Shown in pieces: positions 1 through 12,445 of a DNA stretch of 64,000 bases (within the stretch, counting starts at the first letter, position 1; each line of letters opens with the position of its first letter). The notes below the pieces were generated by a model that was given only the letters and a program-made list of their open reading frames with translations, searched no databases and had not been told where the DNA came from. Location of the stretch: the NCBI GenBank assembly GCA_030323885.1, contig CM059187.1:86546614-86610613 (forward strand), in the 5' to 3' direction. The translations under genes were made by a program, and so were the position numbers. The stretch is from Branchipolynoe longqiensis (lineage: Eukaryota > Annelida > Polychaeta > Phyllodocida > Polynoidae).

Positions 1-126
1 CAACAACCACCACCCACCACCCACCAACACCTAATACCCACTAATACCTAATACTCACCAACCCCTCTGCGAATATTCAAAATTGGTACTTCGGACTCAA
101 AAGCCACTAATTGTACATGCCAATTT
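1..126. repeat. CAACCACC/ACCTAATA-type simple repeat and unique sequence
   Basis: The first 65 bases are a degenerate C/A-rich tandem (CACCCACCACCCACCAAC, then TAATACC units). No gene is seen. SMAP coding sequence upstream of 3041 must lie outside the window. Confidence 0.6.
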
Positions 127-1053
127 AGTTAAGTTGCAATCTACATTACTTTGGTTTGAAGTAACTTGTTTAAAATGACTGATGCGCCTGTCACATTACG
201 GCGTATGCGTATGCCGGCGTATCGGCTTGCGTCACATATGCAGCGCATACATCGTATACCCCGGGCGTATCCCTCATACGCCGTCATATGCGCGTCCGCC
301 CTAAAATCTTTCGGGCATGCTACAAAATTTCAGCGTATGGCGATGTAAGGCTCATACGCTAAGCGTACGCCATCATACGTTGCGCATACGCTATACGTAC
401 GCCGTCTTGCATTACGCATACGCTAAAGCCGCTCCTTCGGCATATCTATAGCGTATGTAGCATACGTCTGGCGTGCATGTAACGTATTTGAGCATATTCG
501 TAGCATATTCTCAGCGTGGAAAAAGCATATATTCAGCGTATGCCCGGCGTATGCTCTCGGTATATAAAGGCGCCGCAGGGGAGGGAGGGAGGGACCGGGC
601 GTATGCGTAGCATATGATGGCGTAGCATATGATGGCGTAGCATATGATGGCGTATGCGCCGAAAACTGATACGTACTCATACGCTACTCACACGCTACGC
701 ATACGCTCATATTAGTGCACAAAGGTCACCATACGTCATCCCGCAACGGGTTTCATATTTTATCGGTACGTTTTATATACGCCGCCGCCATACGTCGTAA
801 TGTAACAGGCCCATAACTTAGGAGATATTTGAAATGCAAACATGTCAAATTTATTTGGGGCATGCCTGTCAACACTCTGACCCCATAGACTTCAGCAGAA
901 ATAGGTTCCATTAAATTGACTTAGTATGCCCTCTTATGTAGCAGCAAATACTTAATAAGTGCACCGGTATCTAAGTTGGATATGTAGGTTAAAATCTAGA
1001 TAAGTGGTTTGCTTTTGAAAATGTGATGCTTTTATCGAACTATCCAACTTTAA
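127..1053 (-). mobile_element. TTAA-family MITE, interrupted copy
   Basis: Segments 127-185 and 811-1053 align in reverse orientation with the 1490-1836 copy (TGAAGTAACTT, GAGATATTTGAA and TCTAAGTTGGATATG landmarks). The right end is ATCGAACTATCCAACTTTAA. The CATACG element splits it. Confidence 0.6.
186..810. mobile_element. CATACG-rich inverted-repeat element
   Basis: The ends are inverted repeats: GCCTGTCACATTACGGCGTATG on the left (first 20 bases matter) and the complement of CATACGTCGTAATGTAACAGGC on the right. The whole interior is built from GCGTATG/CATACGC words on both strands. It carries no coding capacity and interrupts a TTAA-family element. Confidence 0.7.
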
Positions 1054-1489
1054 ATACAATAATGCCTTTGTTATATAACATTTAGTCCCCCCCCCCTCCC
1101 TGCTTCCACTATTCAAGTGTTGTGTGAAATTTAAACTTAGTGCGCACACAAATATTAAAACCACCCAAATTTTATTTAGGTATTAATGATTAAAGTACTA
1201 TAAGACGCCCCCATCTTTGTCATAAAATAGAACTGAAATTCGTGATAACATATTATGCATTTGAAACTGTGACTTGATCAAATCAACTTCCGCACCTCCT
1301 AAAGCATCTTGATAAAGAAAGAAAATACGCTGACTTAAATATTGGTTTTTTAAAGTTGCATAGTCCGATAAAAGCATCAAATCTTTTAAAGCAAATCACG
1401 TGCTTAGTTCTGAGCCTACATATGCAACTTAGATACTACACTTATTATGTAGTAGTTGCTATATATAAGGATGTACTACGTCAGTTTAA

Positions 1490-1836
1490 AGCTGCATAGT
1501 CCGATGAAAACATCAAATTTTCAAAACCAAAACAATTATCTACATTTGATTCTACATATCTAACTTAGATACTGGTGCACTTATTAAACATTTGTAACCA
1601 CATAGAAGGGAATACTGAGGCAATTGAATAGAACCTGTTACTGCAGAAGCCTATGGGTTCAGAGTTTTGACAAGCTTGCCAAAATTAATTTTGCATGGTT
1701 CCACTTCAAATATCTCAAAAGTTAGCCACTTAAAATATAAGTTACTTCAAGCTAAAGTAAGGTTCATAATAACGATCAACCTAATGTATTTATCTCGGAA
1801 AATTTCATAAACTCAAAACCATCGGACTATGCAACT
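1490..1836. mobile_element. TTAA-family MITE, full-length copy
   Basis: Terminal inverted repeat AGYTGCATAGTCCGATG, flanked on both sides by TTAA (1486-1489 and 1837-1840). TTAA targets are known for piggyBac and Kolobok superfamilies. About 347 bp, no coding capacity. Confidence 0.8.
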
Positions 1837-1840
1837 TTAA

Positions 1841-2140
1841 TAGAACCTGTTACTGCCGACCAATATGAGGTCAGTTTTTGAATTAACTTATTAAGTTATA
1901 TTATAAATGGCCAACTTTGGAGCTATTTGAAGTGAAAACATGCAAAGTTAGACATGCACGCCGAAATGCTGGACATCAAAGGCTTCAGATGTAACATGTT
2001 TAATTAAGTTGACGTAGTATGGATTCCCTTATAAGTTATATGCAGCAACAAATGCTGAATGACTGCACCACTATCTGAGTTTGTAGATTCAACTCTAGGT
2101 AAATATTTTGGTTTTGAGACTTTGGTCCAGACTGCAGCTT
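1841..2140. mobile_element. TTAA-family MITE, degenerate copy
   Basis: It repeats the internal landmarks (AGAACCTGTTACTGC, TTGAAGTGAAAACATGC, ACCACTATCTGAGTT) next to the full-length copy. Confidence 0.5.
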
Positions 2141-2870
2141 CAGTGTTAGGTATCTGTGGTATGAGGTGTTGGGCGTGTCGGTGACAGCTGGTGCAGACCT
2201 ACAGAGGCTGACCTACTTATTTCACACCAGCTGGACCAGATGACCACACACCAGCTTCATCAGCATCTGAACGCCCCCCGGGCCATTTCTGTTACAGCAA
2301 ATAGAACAATGAATGCCCTGACAGAAATAGAAACACATTTGTTAAATGTGTACTGTACCCAGACTACCGATATAACCCTGGTGTGAAAACTAACTGAAAC
2401 ACCACCTACATATAAATGCACACACTGAATGTATGATCCTGACTAGATATACCGCAAACACTTAATTAGCTGAATTTATTACTTAAGAACGATATTTTAT
2501 TATCTTAAAATTGTTCTTTGAACTAAATACTGTATTAGACTGAAGTTAAAAATGGCTGGAAGACCAGTGCTTCAGCACTGGAGAAAGATTGTATTTAGAT
2601 GATTATAAATTGTTCACCTAAAGAAAATATTATTTTACTTTGTACTATGCTGCGAGCACTGGAGGAAATTGCTATGGTCAATATGTGTATTCCGAGTTCC
2701 GCTGGAGGGTACAACCTAGTACATCGGCTCATAGCTCCAACTTAGAAATGAAAGTTGGGGTTGGGGTTGGGGCCCTTCCAACCCCCATCCTTCAGTATAG
2801 ACCCTATACTTTAAACTCACTTTGCACCTATAGCAACATGCCTCCTGTGACCAAACTTAAAAATTCATAC
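2140..2870. other. Intronic sequence with a LINE/SINE tail remnant
   Basis: Positions 2551-2580 (GGCTGGAAGACCAGTGCTTC) recur in variant form near 49280 and 62460, so this is a scattered retroelement 3' tail. No exon is seen. Confidence 0.4.
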
Positions 2871-2980
2871 CTGTCGCTGCCTAGCTTAGTGTTCGGCATT
2901 ACTAGGATAGGGGAAGGAGCAGTGGAATGAGGAAGACCAATTGTTTGTGACTGAAAATTCCCCTGCTTAATCAATTTATG
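2871..2980 (+). mobile_element. SINE family 3 fragment
   Basis: It shares TGTCGCTGCCTAGC, GGAGCAGTGGAATGA, AGACCAATTGT and CCTGCTTAATCAA with copies at 3270-3455 and 30800-31145. Confidence 0.6.
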
Positions 2981-3040
2981 TACCAAAATATAAAACAAAC
3001 AAAAATTTTAATTTTTGTTGTTTTCTTTTTGCCTCTCCAG

Positions 3041-3158
3041 CCTAAGACCAATTCGAAAGCAGCAACAGCGAGTGGTGCCTCGGCGAGCATAGCACTAGCC
3101 AAGACCACGCCTATAGCCAAGAAGAAGGACTCCAACATCGATGACCTCATAGGGCTTG
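3041..3158 (+). CDS. SMAP: SMAP internal exon with clathrin-box start
   Basis: The acceptor is a pyrimidine-rich TTTTTGCCTCTCCAG and the donor is GTGAGT. The exon enters in phase 0 and leaves in phase 1. It encodes an Ala/Ser/Thr-rich linker and a basic KKK patch, ending NIDDLIGL. The Asp that completes the clathrin box comes from the next exon. Confidence 0.88.
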
Positions 3159-6100
3159 GTGAGTACATAGGCACTGCGTTTTGATTTGAAAACGAGGTTG
3201 GTTAGGGGCCATCCAAAGTGGTTAACATTTTCATGGTAGTACAAAGTACTACTTTTCAAGACTCCGTCCGCCTCCCGTTTTTGTATGTCATTCTATTCGA
3301 AACCCCTGGTTTAGTCAAACCAATAACTTTTCAAATATATGGTTGTCGCTACCTAACCTTGCGTTTGGCATTACAATGATATGGCAAGGAGCAGTGGAAT
3401 GAAGAAGACCAATTGTCTGCGATTGAAAATTACCCTGCTTAATCAACTAATGTACATATATATATATCAACATTTTATTGAGCAGTAAAAGTTGTGTTTT
3501 ACTGACAGCCCCCTTGTACGCTTTGTAGGACAATGAAAAAGTCAACAACTTTGGATAGCCCCATACACAACTGATCCGAGCACAACCTTAGAAATCCCAT
3601 GGTTTACTGTTTTGTGCCTGTATGCAAAGGTGGATCATGTAGTGAAAGTGTTATTCTAATATGTGTTTATGTATTTCTAAACAAGGATATATACAAAGAA
3701 AGATCCTTCACATAGATGGCAAAACTTAGAGCAATTGCAGATCTCTCAGTAGTGTTTGCCAGGAATTAGAGCTGTACTGGTGAGTGTATTCACTAAGCAT
3801 TTAGACCAATCGCAGATCTCTCAGCACTGACTTCGGTTACATTTGAAAGTCAAGCTACTACACTCAACATTAGTGCCCCGCAAGTGTGTGATAGGTCAAT
3901 AGCATCTCACACCTCATGATCACTAATAATAATAATTTTTTTAAACCTGACAACAATAACAATAATAAGCTATCCATGTTCGACAATAAGTATGATGTAG
4001 TAGTCTGCAATGATCTCACAGGCAAGGAGCCACACAGACAAGTAAGCGTGGGTGTGCTGATTGCATTAGGGAGCCTATATAGTCTAATGGCTAGGACGCT
4101 CAGCCCGGAATGGCAAAGTGGGGGTTCGAAAACCAGTCTAGGTTTGCAACCAGTCTAGGTTTGATAACGACCCTGATAAGAAGGGGTTGGGAATAGTGGT
4201 TGCGATTTTAGTCAGTGGCTGAGTGACAAATTTGCAAGATCTGGGCCGCATTCCAGGTATGCCTCCGAGACAGCTTCGCTCCGTGTTCTTTGGTCTATTT
4301 GAATTCAGGGTGCGCCTCTGAGCCACCTCGGAGACATCTCGCTTTTCAGATAGGAGGCAAAAAGCGCCTCGAAAATGGCCACCCGTTTCAGCCAATCAGA
4401 GCTGTTCTTTCCAATTGCAAATGGCTGCACCCTATGGAGGCGGCCATTTTCGAGGCAACCGGCTGCTTTTGCCTTCAGACTAGCGCGATGTCCTGAATTT
4501 CTCTGGAGACTCTTCCGAGGTGCACTCTGAACGCGGCCCAGATTGCTGAGACTAGTCACGTGATATTTGGCATGACATTACTGGCTCCACTTGTCATCCA
4601 GACTCGGAAACTCGTCAAATCAGGGATTTCCGCTGATCTATATGAACAATGTTTCATGGGCTTTGGACTGCCAGAAAATTGCGGAAACTTTATCAGAAGT
4701 TAGATTTCAGGTCTTTGGATTGTATTGTTTTTTTTGTGTGTTTTGCTTTTGTCAGAGGCGGCTTTAATCCCTGAATAATGACACCGGGAAATTTGTAGCC
4801 TGTTAGAAATTGTGGTGATTTACAGCCTTTGCCTTTGGGAATCTTTACACGAGGTCAATGCATATAAGTATAGTATCATAGTATTTCTCATATGCATGTG
4901 TCTTAGTATAAGAGGAACATCCTATAACATAGGTTGCGCTCATGTATTGTTTTATTCTAATATATTAATCTTAATACCTAGATAAAATAAATAGGTTTTT
5001 AATCTACAACTGTTTATTAACTACATACATATATAGAAGCCCACGTCTTGATATGACCTTAGATGTTATCAGGACTTGAAACTCCAACAACCAACCATAT
5101 ATAGGATATTGCCCCTTGCTGCCGACACTACGTTAAAGTTAAACCCATCAGCAATCGTCCTCAATGTGTCGAACTGACGGGTGTTGTGTGTGTGCTTGTG
5201 GACCCAGACATTGGGCCGTCTCTGCCCTGCACCACTGGTAGCCCATTGCAGCCTAGTGCTGCCACCACCACCGGCCTCACCTCACTCACTTCCACGGGCG
5301 GCGACGCACCTGGCAAGTATGAAAGGCACCCTCCTGGTGTGGTGGTCGGCAACCTGGTCCTGGCCTAACCCCCCCACCTCAGTCATGCTGTCCCCTCCCT
5401 CTGTACTTACTAAGCACTGCCATGTAACATACATATGGTCTTGTTGTTTTCCTTCCTATTAAAGGGACTAGACTGGATGGTTGAATGAGTTGAGCGTCTG
5501 TCTCCGATTTTGGTTGATCCTGAGGTTTGAACCCTGGTCGAGTCAACCCAATGACTTAGAAATTCATAATTGTCCCTTCCTACCCAGGCATTATTAGGAC
5601 AGGGCAAGGACTGGTTGGCTCAGTGTCAGGATAATGTGACTGAGTGGGATGTCAGGTCATGGTATCGCTAGCTTGATTTCCCAGTGGGGCAGCACTATAT
5701 AGTTGCCATGAATACGCACTGTCACAAGTCGGTACCTGTCCTGATATGACCTATATGTTGACAGGAGATAAAACTTCAACAACCAATCCTAGAAAAGGCT
5801 CTCTATGGTCTGCTTTCTCTCCGCCCAATTCCTGTTCCCTAATTCCTTATTAAGTGTTGTTGGAAGTAGGTTCTAAATATATTTCACATTCCAACTAATC
5901 CACTGCTGTAGCTAATGTGATTCTGAGATCGTGTTGCAAAAGAAACACAGGCAAAAATAGTCTGTGAGTCATTTTGCAAGCTGTTGGTACTATGGTAAAC
6001 CACTGCCTTGTGGTCCAGGTTCTTGACAGAACCGAAGGCTAAGGGAGCAAACCCTAAACAGAAAACCATGTCACTGTGGCAGCATCAAGGGCGGTTGATG

Positions 6101-9100
6101 TATGGAACTCCCAACATCTCCCGACCAGCCACTGCAGGGACAAATAGTTTTGCGCCTGTCTGGACATGTTCTTGCTGGTGTGAAACCTCTATTTGCTCCC
6201 CGAGAGAGTGCCGCTGGTAACTTGCAAAAACCAGCAGCACTTCAACACTTTTGCAGGCAGCTTTCATGAAATGTACAACCGCACAAAAATGGAGAGCGGC
6301 AGTCAAGTAATGAAAGCAGTCTTTGTCGCATCGCGACCGACAGCATGATGATGATGGTACTATTGCCGAATGCAATTGTTATTTCTATTCAGCTTCAGTC
6401 ATTGACGACATATGGCACCTGTTCGGCTGACCCCCACGTCTTACTAGACCTAATGAATGAAGCTGATCACTTTGAAATGTTATGCAAATTTGCATAGATT
6501 TTCTCAAATTTTGTTCATAATATGGCTTTTTTAGGTGCTTTTTTGTTGTTGTAAATATTGAATAATTTGCATGCTGTAATGATACAATGGTGAACTCTTG
6601 TGCAAGCAAGTTGGGTTTAGTTCCCAGTGGTGTCTAATTCATCTTCTCCCTACTCATTTGAAGCAACTTTGACCTCTTCTGGTGTAGATATAGTATTGAA
6701 GCGGTGTCTTTTGTTTGTCCTTTTAACTAATTTTTCCGTTTAAGTTTGAAGAGAAAATAATATCTCTCTAGATATGAAAGGACTTGGTTATATCTATTCC
6801 TATTTTGCCCTGTACTTAACGCATAAACGTAAGCTCAAAGTTGTTAATGATTAAAGTAATGTAAAATGCTTATGATTCTCCACACTGCTAAAACTTCCAT
6901 CTGGCAGGTCCAGAAGGGTGAGTAGTATGAGACAGTGGTAATCACTTTTGTCACGGTGCAAAATGTAGAATAGTCATCGGCTAGTGCAAAGATTATCATC
7001 TTAATATTTAAAGTACTATAGCTTTCGGGCCACTACAAATTTTTTTTTGACTCTCCGACTGCTAAAGCTTCACCTGGCGGGTCCAGAAGTGTGGGTAGTG
7101 TGACGGTGGTTATCAGTATTGTTGCAGTGTAAACTGTAGAATAGTCATCCACATGTGCCAAATGCCCACGTTATTACCCAGCGTTCAGGGTCCGTCTCGG
7201 AGGCGCCTTGGCGACGTCTCGGCGATGCTTTTTGGCCTATTTGCGTTCAGGGTCCGTCTCGGCAATCCCTCACTTTTGAGATAGGAGACAAAAAGAGCCT
7301 CGAAAATGGCTGCCGTATTCAGTGGTTTCAACCAATCACAGCACAGCTTTACCATTGCAAATGGCCACCGCCTAAGGGGGTGGCCATTTTCGAGGCGACA
7401 AACTGCTTGTGCTGTTCAGACTAGCGTGACGTCAGTGCCATCTCCGAGGCGCCTCCGAGACGGACCCCGAACGCGGCCCAGCTGTTACTCCGGAAGTGGG
7501 AAACAGTGCCCAAAGCGAGGGCCCTTTTCACATAGGGTGGGTGTTTTTGGGTCTGATCCTTTTGTTAGAGGCGACTTTTATTCCCAATATATAATAATGA
7601 CTTCATCAGCATATTGATTTGGACAGAATCGTGGGATGGACTTCTCGCCGGGTTTAAGACTACGTTTCACTACTCAGCATGGTAGTTGGCATAACTAAAA
7701 AATAATAATACGGCAAGGACTGGCTGGCTCTATGTCACAGGGATGAAAGATCTCCGTGATTCCGCGGATTTCCAGAATTTTAAAATTCCGCAGCACCATC
7801 AGCGTATACTAATTATTATTATTATTATTATCCTCTTCTTTGGTGGTGCTGATGCCGCAGCACTATCAGCGTACACTACTAATATTAATAAATGCTCCAA
7901 GCGTTGTGCTACTAATACATACTTCAAACGGTGCAGCACTTTCAGCGTATGCCAATATATATTAAACCTGACTTCCGGGAATTTTCCGCGATTCCCTGAC
8001 AATGTTAAACCTATGGGAGAATATCAGCATTTCCGCTTTTTTTCCCGGAGAGCACTTTCATCCCTGATGTCAAGATATTATGACTGAGTGGCATACTTTG
8101 TCGCGGTCCTTCCGACACAGTGCCCCAGTGGATCAGTACTACAAATGCCAAAGCCAGCATGAGCACACACTTGTCACAGATCGATACCTGTACTGACGTT
8201 ACCTCCGATGTTGCTAGGACGTAAACACACCCACACGCACGCCCACACCCACACCCACACACCCACCCGACCCAATTACTCCATCACCTTATCCATCTGT
8301 TGCTTCTCCTCCCCTAGAGTCGACGGTGGCGGCCCCAGCGACTACAAACAATGACATCTTCAGTGACTTCATCAGTGCGAGCACGGAGCCGGCCGTGCCC
8401 ACGTCTGTGTCGGACACGGCCGCCTCGGCCGGTAGTGACGGCCTCGAGGCCTCCCTATTCGGGGGCAGCGAGCCGCCCAAGTCAACCAAGGACTCCATCA
8501 TGGCCCTCTTCGGGTCAGCCCCCCAGCAGCCACAGCCACAGCCCCAGCAGAACTTTTCCGGTTAGTATCAAAGCTGACAATATTGTGAGCTTTACTAGGA
8601 TAGGGAAAGGACTGGGCCCTTTTCATGAGGTGGTGTTAGCGCTCCAAAACTGGTTTTGGCGGGAATCCCCCGTTTAGCGTAGAAAAGACAGTATGCAAGA
8701 GGCAGTGTTAGAGCTAACACCACAACCTTAAACTAGGGTATGTTAACCCCATTCCATAGCAGGTTTAGGGGTAAACCCAGCCGATTAGCTGTCGAATCAA
8801 CATCGTCTGTGTTTGTTTGTTGTTGCTTTATGTCCTAGCAACATCTAAGGTCATATCAGGACGGACATTGTCTGTGTGTGTATGTCTGTGTGTATGTGGG
8901 TATATATGTGTATGTGTATGTGTCTGTGTTTCGGACCTGATTTTACAGAGACACACACAGACAGACACACCAGACAGACAGACATACACACAGACAGACA
9001 CACACAGACATACACATACACAGACACAGACATACACACACCCAATCTGACTTTGCAGAGAGAGAGACACACAGAGACACACACAGACAGACACAGACAC

Positions 9101-12100
9101 AGACACAGACAAGTCGAGTAAAGTCGAGTTGGGTAAAGTCGAGTCGGGTAGAGTCGAGTCGAGTCGGGTAAAGTCGAGTCGAGTCGGGTAAAGTCGAGTC
9201 GGGTAAAGTTGCTGAAAATGGCATCGACAGCAAAACAAAGCCGTCCAACAATTTTATTATGTTTGCCGATACGCGTGGTAAAAAATTTCAATTTTATTGA
9301 AAATTAATAGAAATACAGAACAATTTGGCATAAACATGGATACATGCATTCAATATAATAATATAATGAATAATTTAAGACATGACTAACCATAATTAAG
9401 CATTTTGAGCTTAGATACATACAGTACATGTGCGTACCAGTTAGTGTACACCGTGCCAGCGTATCTATCAGGTTCATAGCAGTACACACCAGTACCAGTT
9501 AGAGGGTATTCCCCAATCTAAAAATAACTTGGAATGGTTAGCTACCCTGACCACTTTTCCCACCCCTACTTCACCACCCTGGTGATAGCTACCCTGGCAT
9601 TAGCTTTTAACACCAGGCGAGGCAAACACCGGTTCATGCATATGGCCCCTGGGTAGCTTAGTATCAGGATAGTGATACTAAGCCTGATTGTGATATCGGG
9701 TGATGGTGATAGTGGCCTGGTCTCTCAATGGGGCAGCACTATTAAGTGCAGCACTATAAAGTGCGCACTGTCAGAAGTCGGTGCCTATCCTGATGTGATC
9801 TTAGATGTTGCTAGCACGTAAGCCCCCAACAAACAGTGTGTCTTGCATTGCAATACTATAGAAGTTTATGAATATGTGTGGAATGTCTATGAATGTGTGT
9901 GGGTAGTGGGAAAGTGACTGCGTGTGTTTGATCCTGATTCCATACGCCGACGTGTTGCTTTCTCTGCAGGTGGGATGTACATAAACCAACAGGGTGGCCA
10001 GCCGCAGTTGCCCAACATGCAGATGGCTGGCGCCATGCCCGGTTCTATGCCCGTCTCCATGGCGGGCGCCATGCCCGTCTCCTTGGCGGGCGCCATGCCT
10101 AACGGCATGACCAACGGAATGATGGCTGGCGGGAATATGATGGGCAGCAACGTGGGATTGATGGGCAACAATATGATGGCACAAGGAATGCAGGTGAGCG
10201 TTACATCATTGTCAGTGTTGACTGCTCTCTCCCTTTTCTGCATATAGTTAGCATACTAATGCATTCTATAGAAAGTAAACTAATAATATTTCACTCTTTT
10301 TTTAAAGATCGTTGCATTATTTATATAAAGCTTTATCCGGCATGACACTCGGCATTAATAGGATAGGGCAAGGGCTGGTTAGCTCAGTGTCAGGATAATG
10401 TGACTGAGTGGGGTATTGGTCATGGTGCCGGTGACCTGATTTTCCAGAGGGGCAGCACTATAAAGTCACCATTAGTGCCCACTGTCACAATTCAGTACCT
10501 GTCCTGATATGACCTTAGATGTTAGATGTTGCAGGATGTAGAACTCCAATTGATAAATTGTTGTAGATTAACAATGGAAATAGTGTGTCGCAAATAGTTG
10601 GAATTCCTCCTTAAAATTGTTGCACTATGAGTATGTGAATGAGGCTGGGATTAATGAATTATTAATATATGTCAATCACAGACATGCATGTATACAGGTG
10701 TGTGGGTATCTGTGATGTGCTATTTAGGTTTTGTGTAAAACTTCTTTTTAAAATTGCATAATCCGTTGGTCTTTATATTTTTGTCCCATTTTTAATCCTT
10801 TTTTGTGATCATTTTTTATATTTTGGGATAAATATATTAGAAGCCATTATTCGAAGTACTTATAATAATTGGCTGGCTTTGGAGATATGTGGAAAGAAAA
10901 TATGCAATGTAATTGGTGTGTGCACATCATTCTAATATGCTAATTACTACATTAACGTTGCTTCCTATCGAAACTAGCTAGCTTTGTCCTACCTAAGAGG
11001 CAAACCCTAAAAGAAATGCTTAATGAGTGCACTGGTATCTAAGTTAGATATGCAGGATACAATCTAAAGACGTTTTGTTATTTAAGATTAGTTTCTTAAA
11101 TTATTCGGATTTTCATCGGATTATGCAACTTTAAACCAATGTTTGCAATGGTCTGTAAACTCAGAAACTATGCTCAACTCATGCAGCTGTAAGTGACACT
11201 TTGATGTCCAATAGCCGATGATAAAAATCAATGTGCTCTGGAGGCGTCGTTAAATAAAACAAACTCCTTTTCCCCCTGTAAGTCCCACCTACTAAGAGCG
11301 GTGCGTGTTTTCAGCAGACTAACCACCAGATGCCCCAGCATGACTTGATGGTCGTAGACCTGATGGCCCAACTGCGGATTAACCATGCGCACATGCTGGT
11401 CCACCCTAACTTCACACAGGTCCTTGTTGTGATCCTAAGTACTGCTAAGGCTTTGTTAACCGGTGCCTGTAAGCTGCAACAAATGATTACCCCATAGGAA
11501 TCGAGATTGTGGGTGGGCATCGGGAGTGGGGTGGGGTGGGGGCGGGGGGGCAAGTAGTGATTTGCTTTGATTTGATTTAGTGCTAATGCAACATATTGAA
11601 TTTATTATTAAGTTTGATGCTAGTGCAACAGAATTGATAGGGAGTTTGATGCATGTGAGTGACATACATATATTTTTATCGGACGCGTTGGCCGAATTCG
11701 TAGAACGCAGGCTTCCCGTGTAGAAGGGTCAAGAGTTCAATTCCTGGTCAAATCAGACCAATGAGTTACACAATTGATGCTTGTCGCTTCCTAGCCTGAC
11801 ACTTGGTATTAATAGGATAGGGAAAGGAGTGGTTAGTTCAGTGTCAGGATAATTATGAATGAGTGGGATAACAGGTCATGATCTCCCAATGGGGCAGCAC
11901 TATAAATTTTCCATGAATGTGCACTGTCACAAGTCGGTACCTGTCTTGACATGAGCTTAAATGTCGCCAGGACATAAAACCGCCAACAAACAACAACGTT
12001 TTTGTGAACAGGTTCTTTTGTGGGTGGGAAAATGGGGGTGAATAGGTATTGTGTTTAGCATGTGCTTGGTAGATCCTGTTGTAACAACCGCTCCCTGTTA

Positions 12101-12349
12101 ATAGTCGTCAGCAGCAGGGCGGGAAGAGCCGACCCCGGCAGCCTTACCAGTAGGAGAGATGTGTTTTGGGCAGGCGCCCGTCCCCAGCACTGCGCAGCGC
12201 GCCGCCTGGCTGCCTGAGTCCCCGACGTGCATGGCCGGCACCGGCGCCTTCCCGCCAGTCTCTCCCGGTGTTTACGCCATGACAGATCATATGTGGGAAA
12301 TGTCACCAGCTAGGCTCCAGATGGGTGTCAGTGGCGGGGGAATGCTTCT

Positions 12350-12445
<96 letters not shown>

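Noticed and set aside
6085..6375. 96-codon minus frame in the LINE-tailed element
   Set aside because: It recurs with the repeat at 26.7 kb only because the DNA is repeated; no recognised domain, and the element's own tail sets the opposite orientation.
8011..8262. Small minus frame rich in Cys/Gly at 8.2 kb
   Set aside because: It overlaps a SINE tail and a CACACCCA simple repeat.
8828..9291. Several 100+ codon minus frames at 8.8-9.3 kb
   Set aside because: They come from overlapping microsatellites and the GTCGAGT minisatellite.
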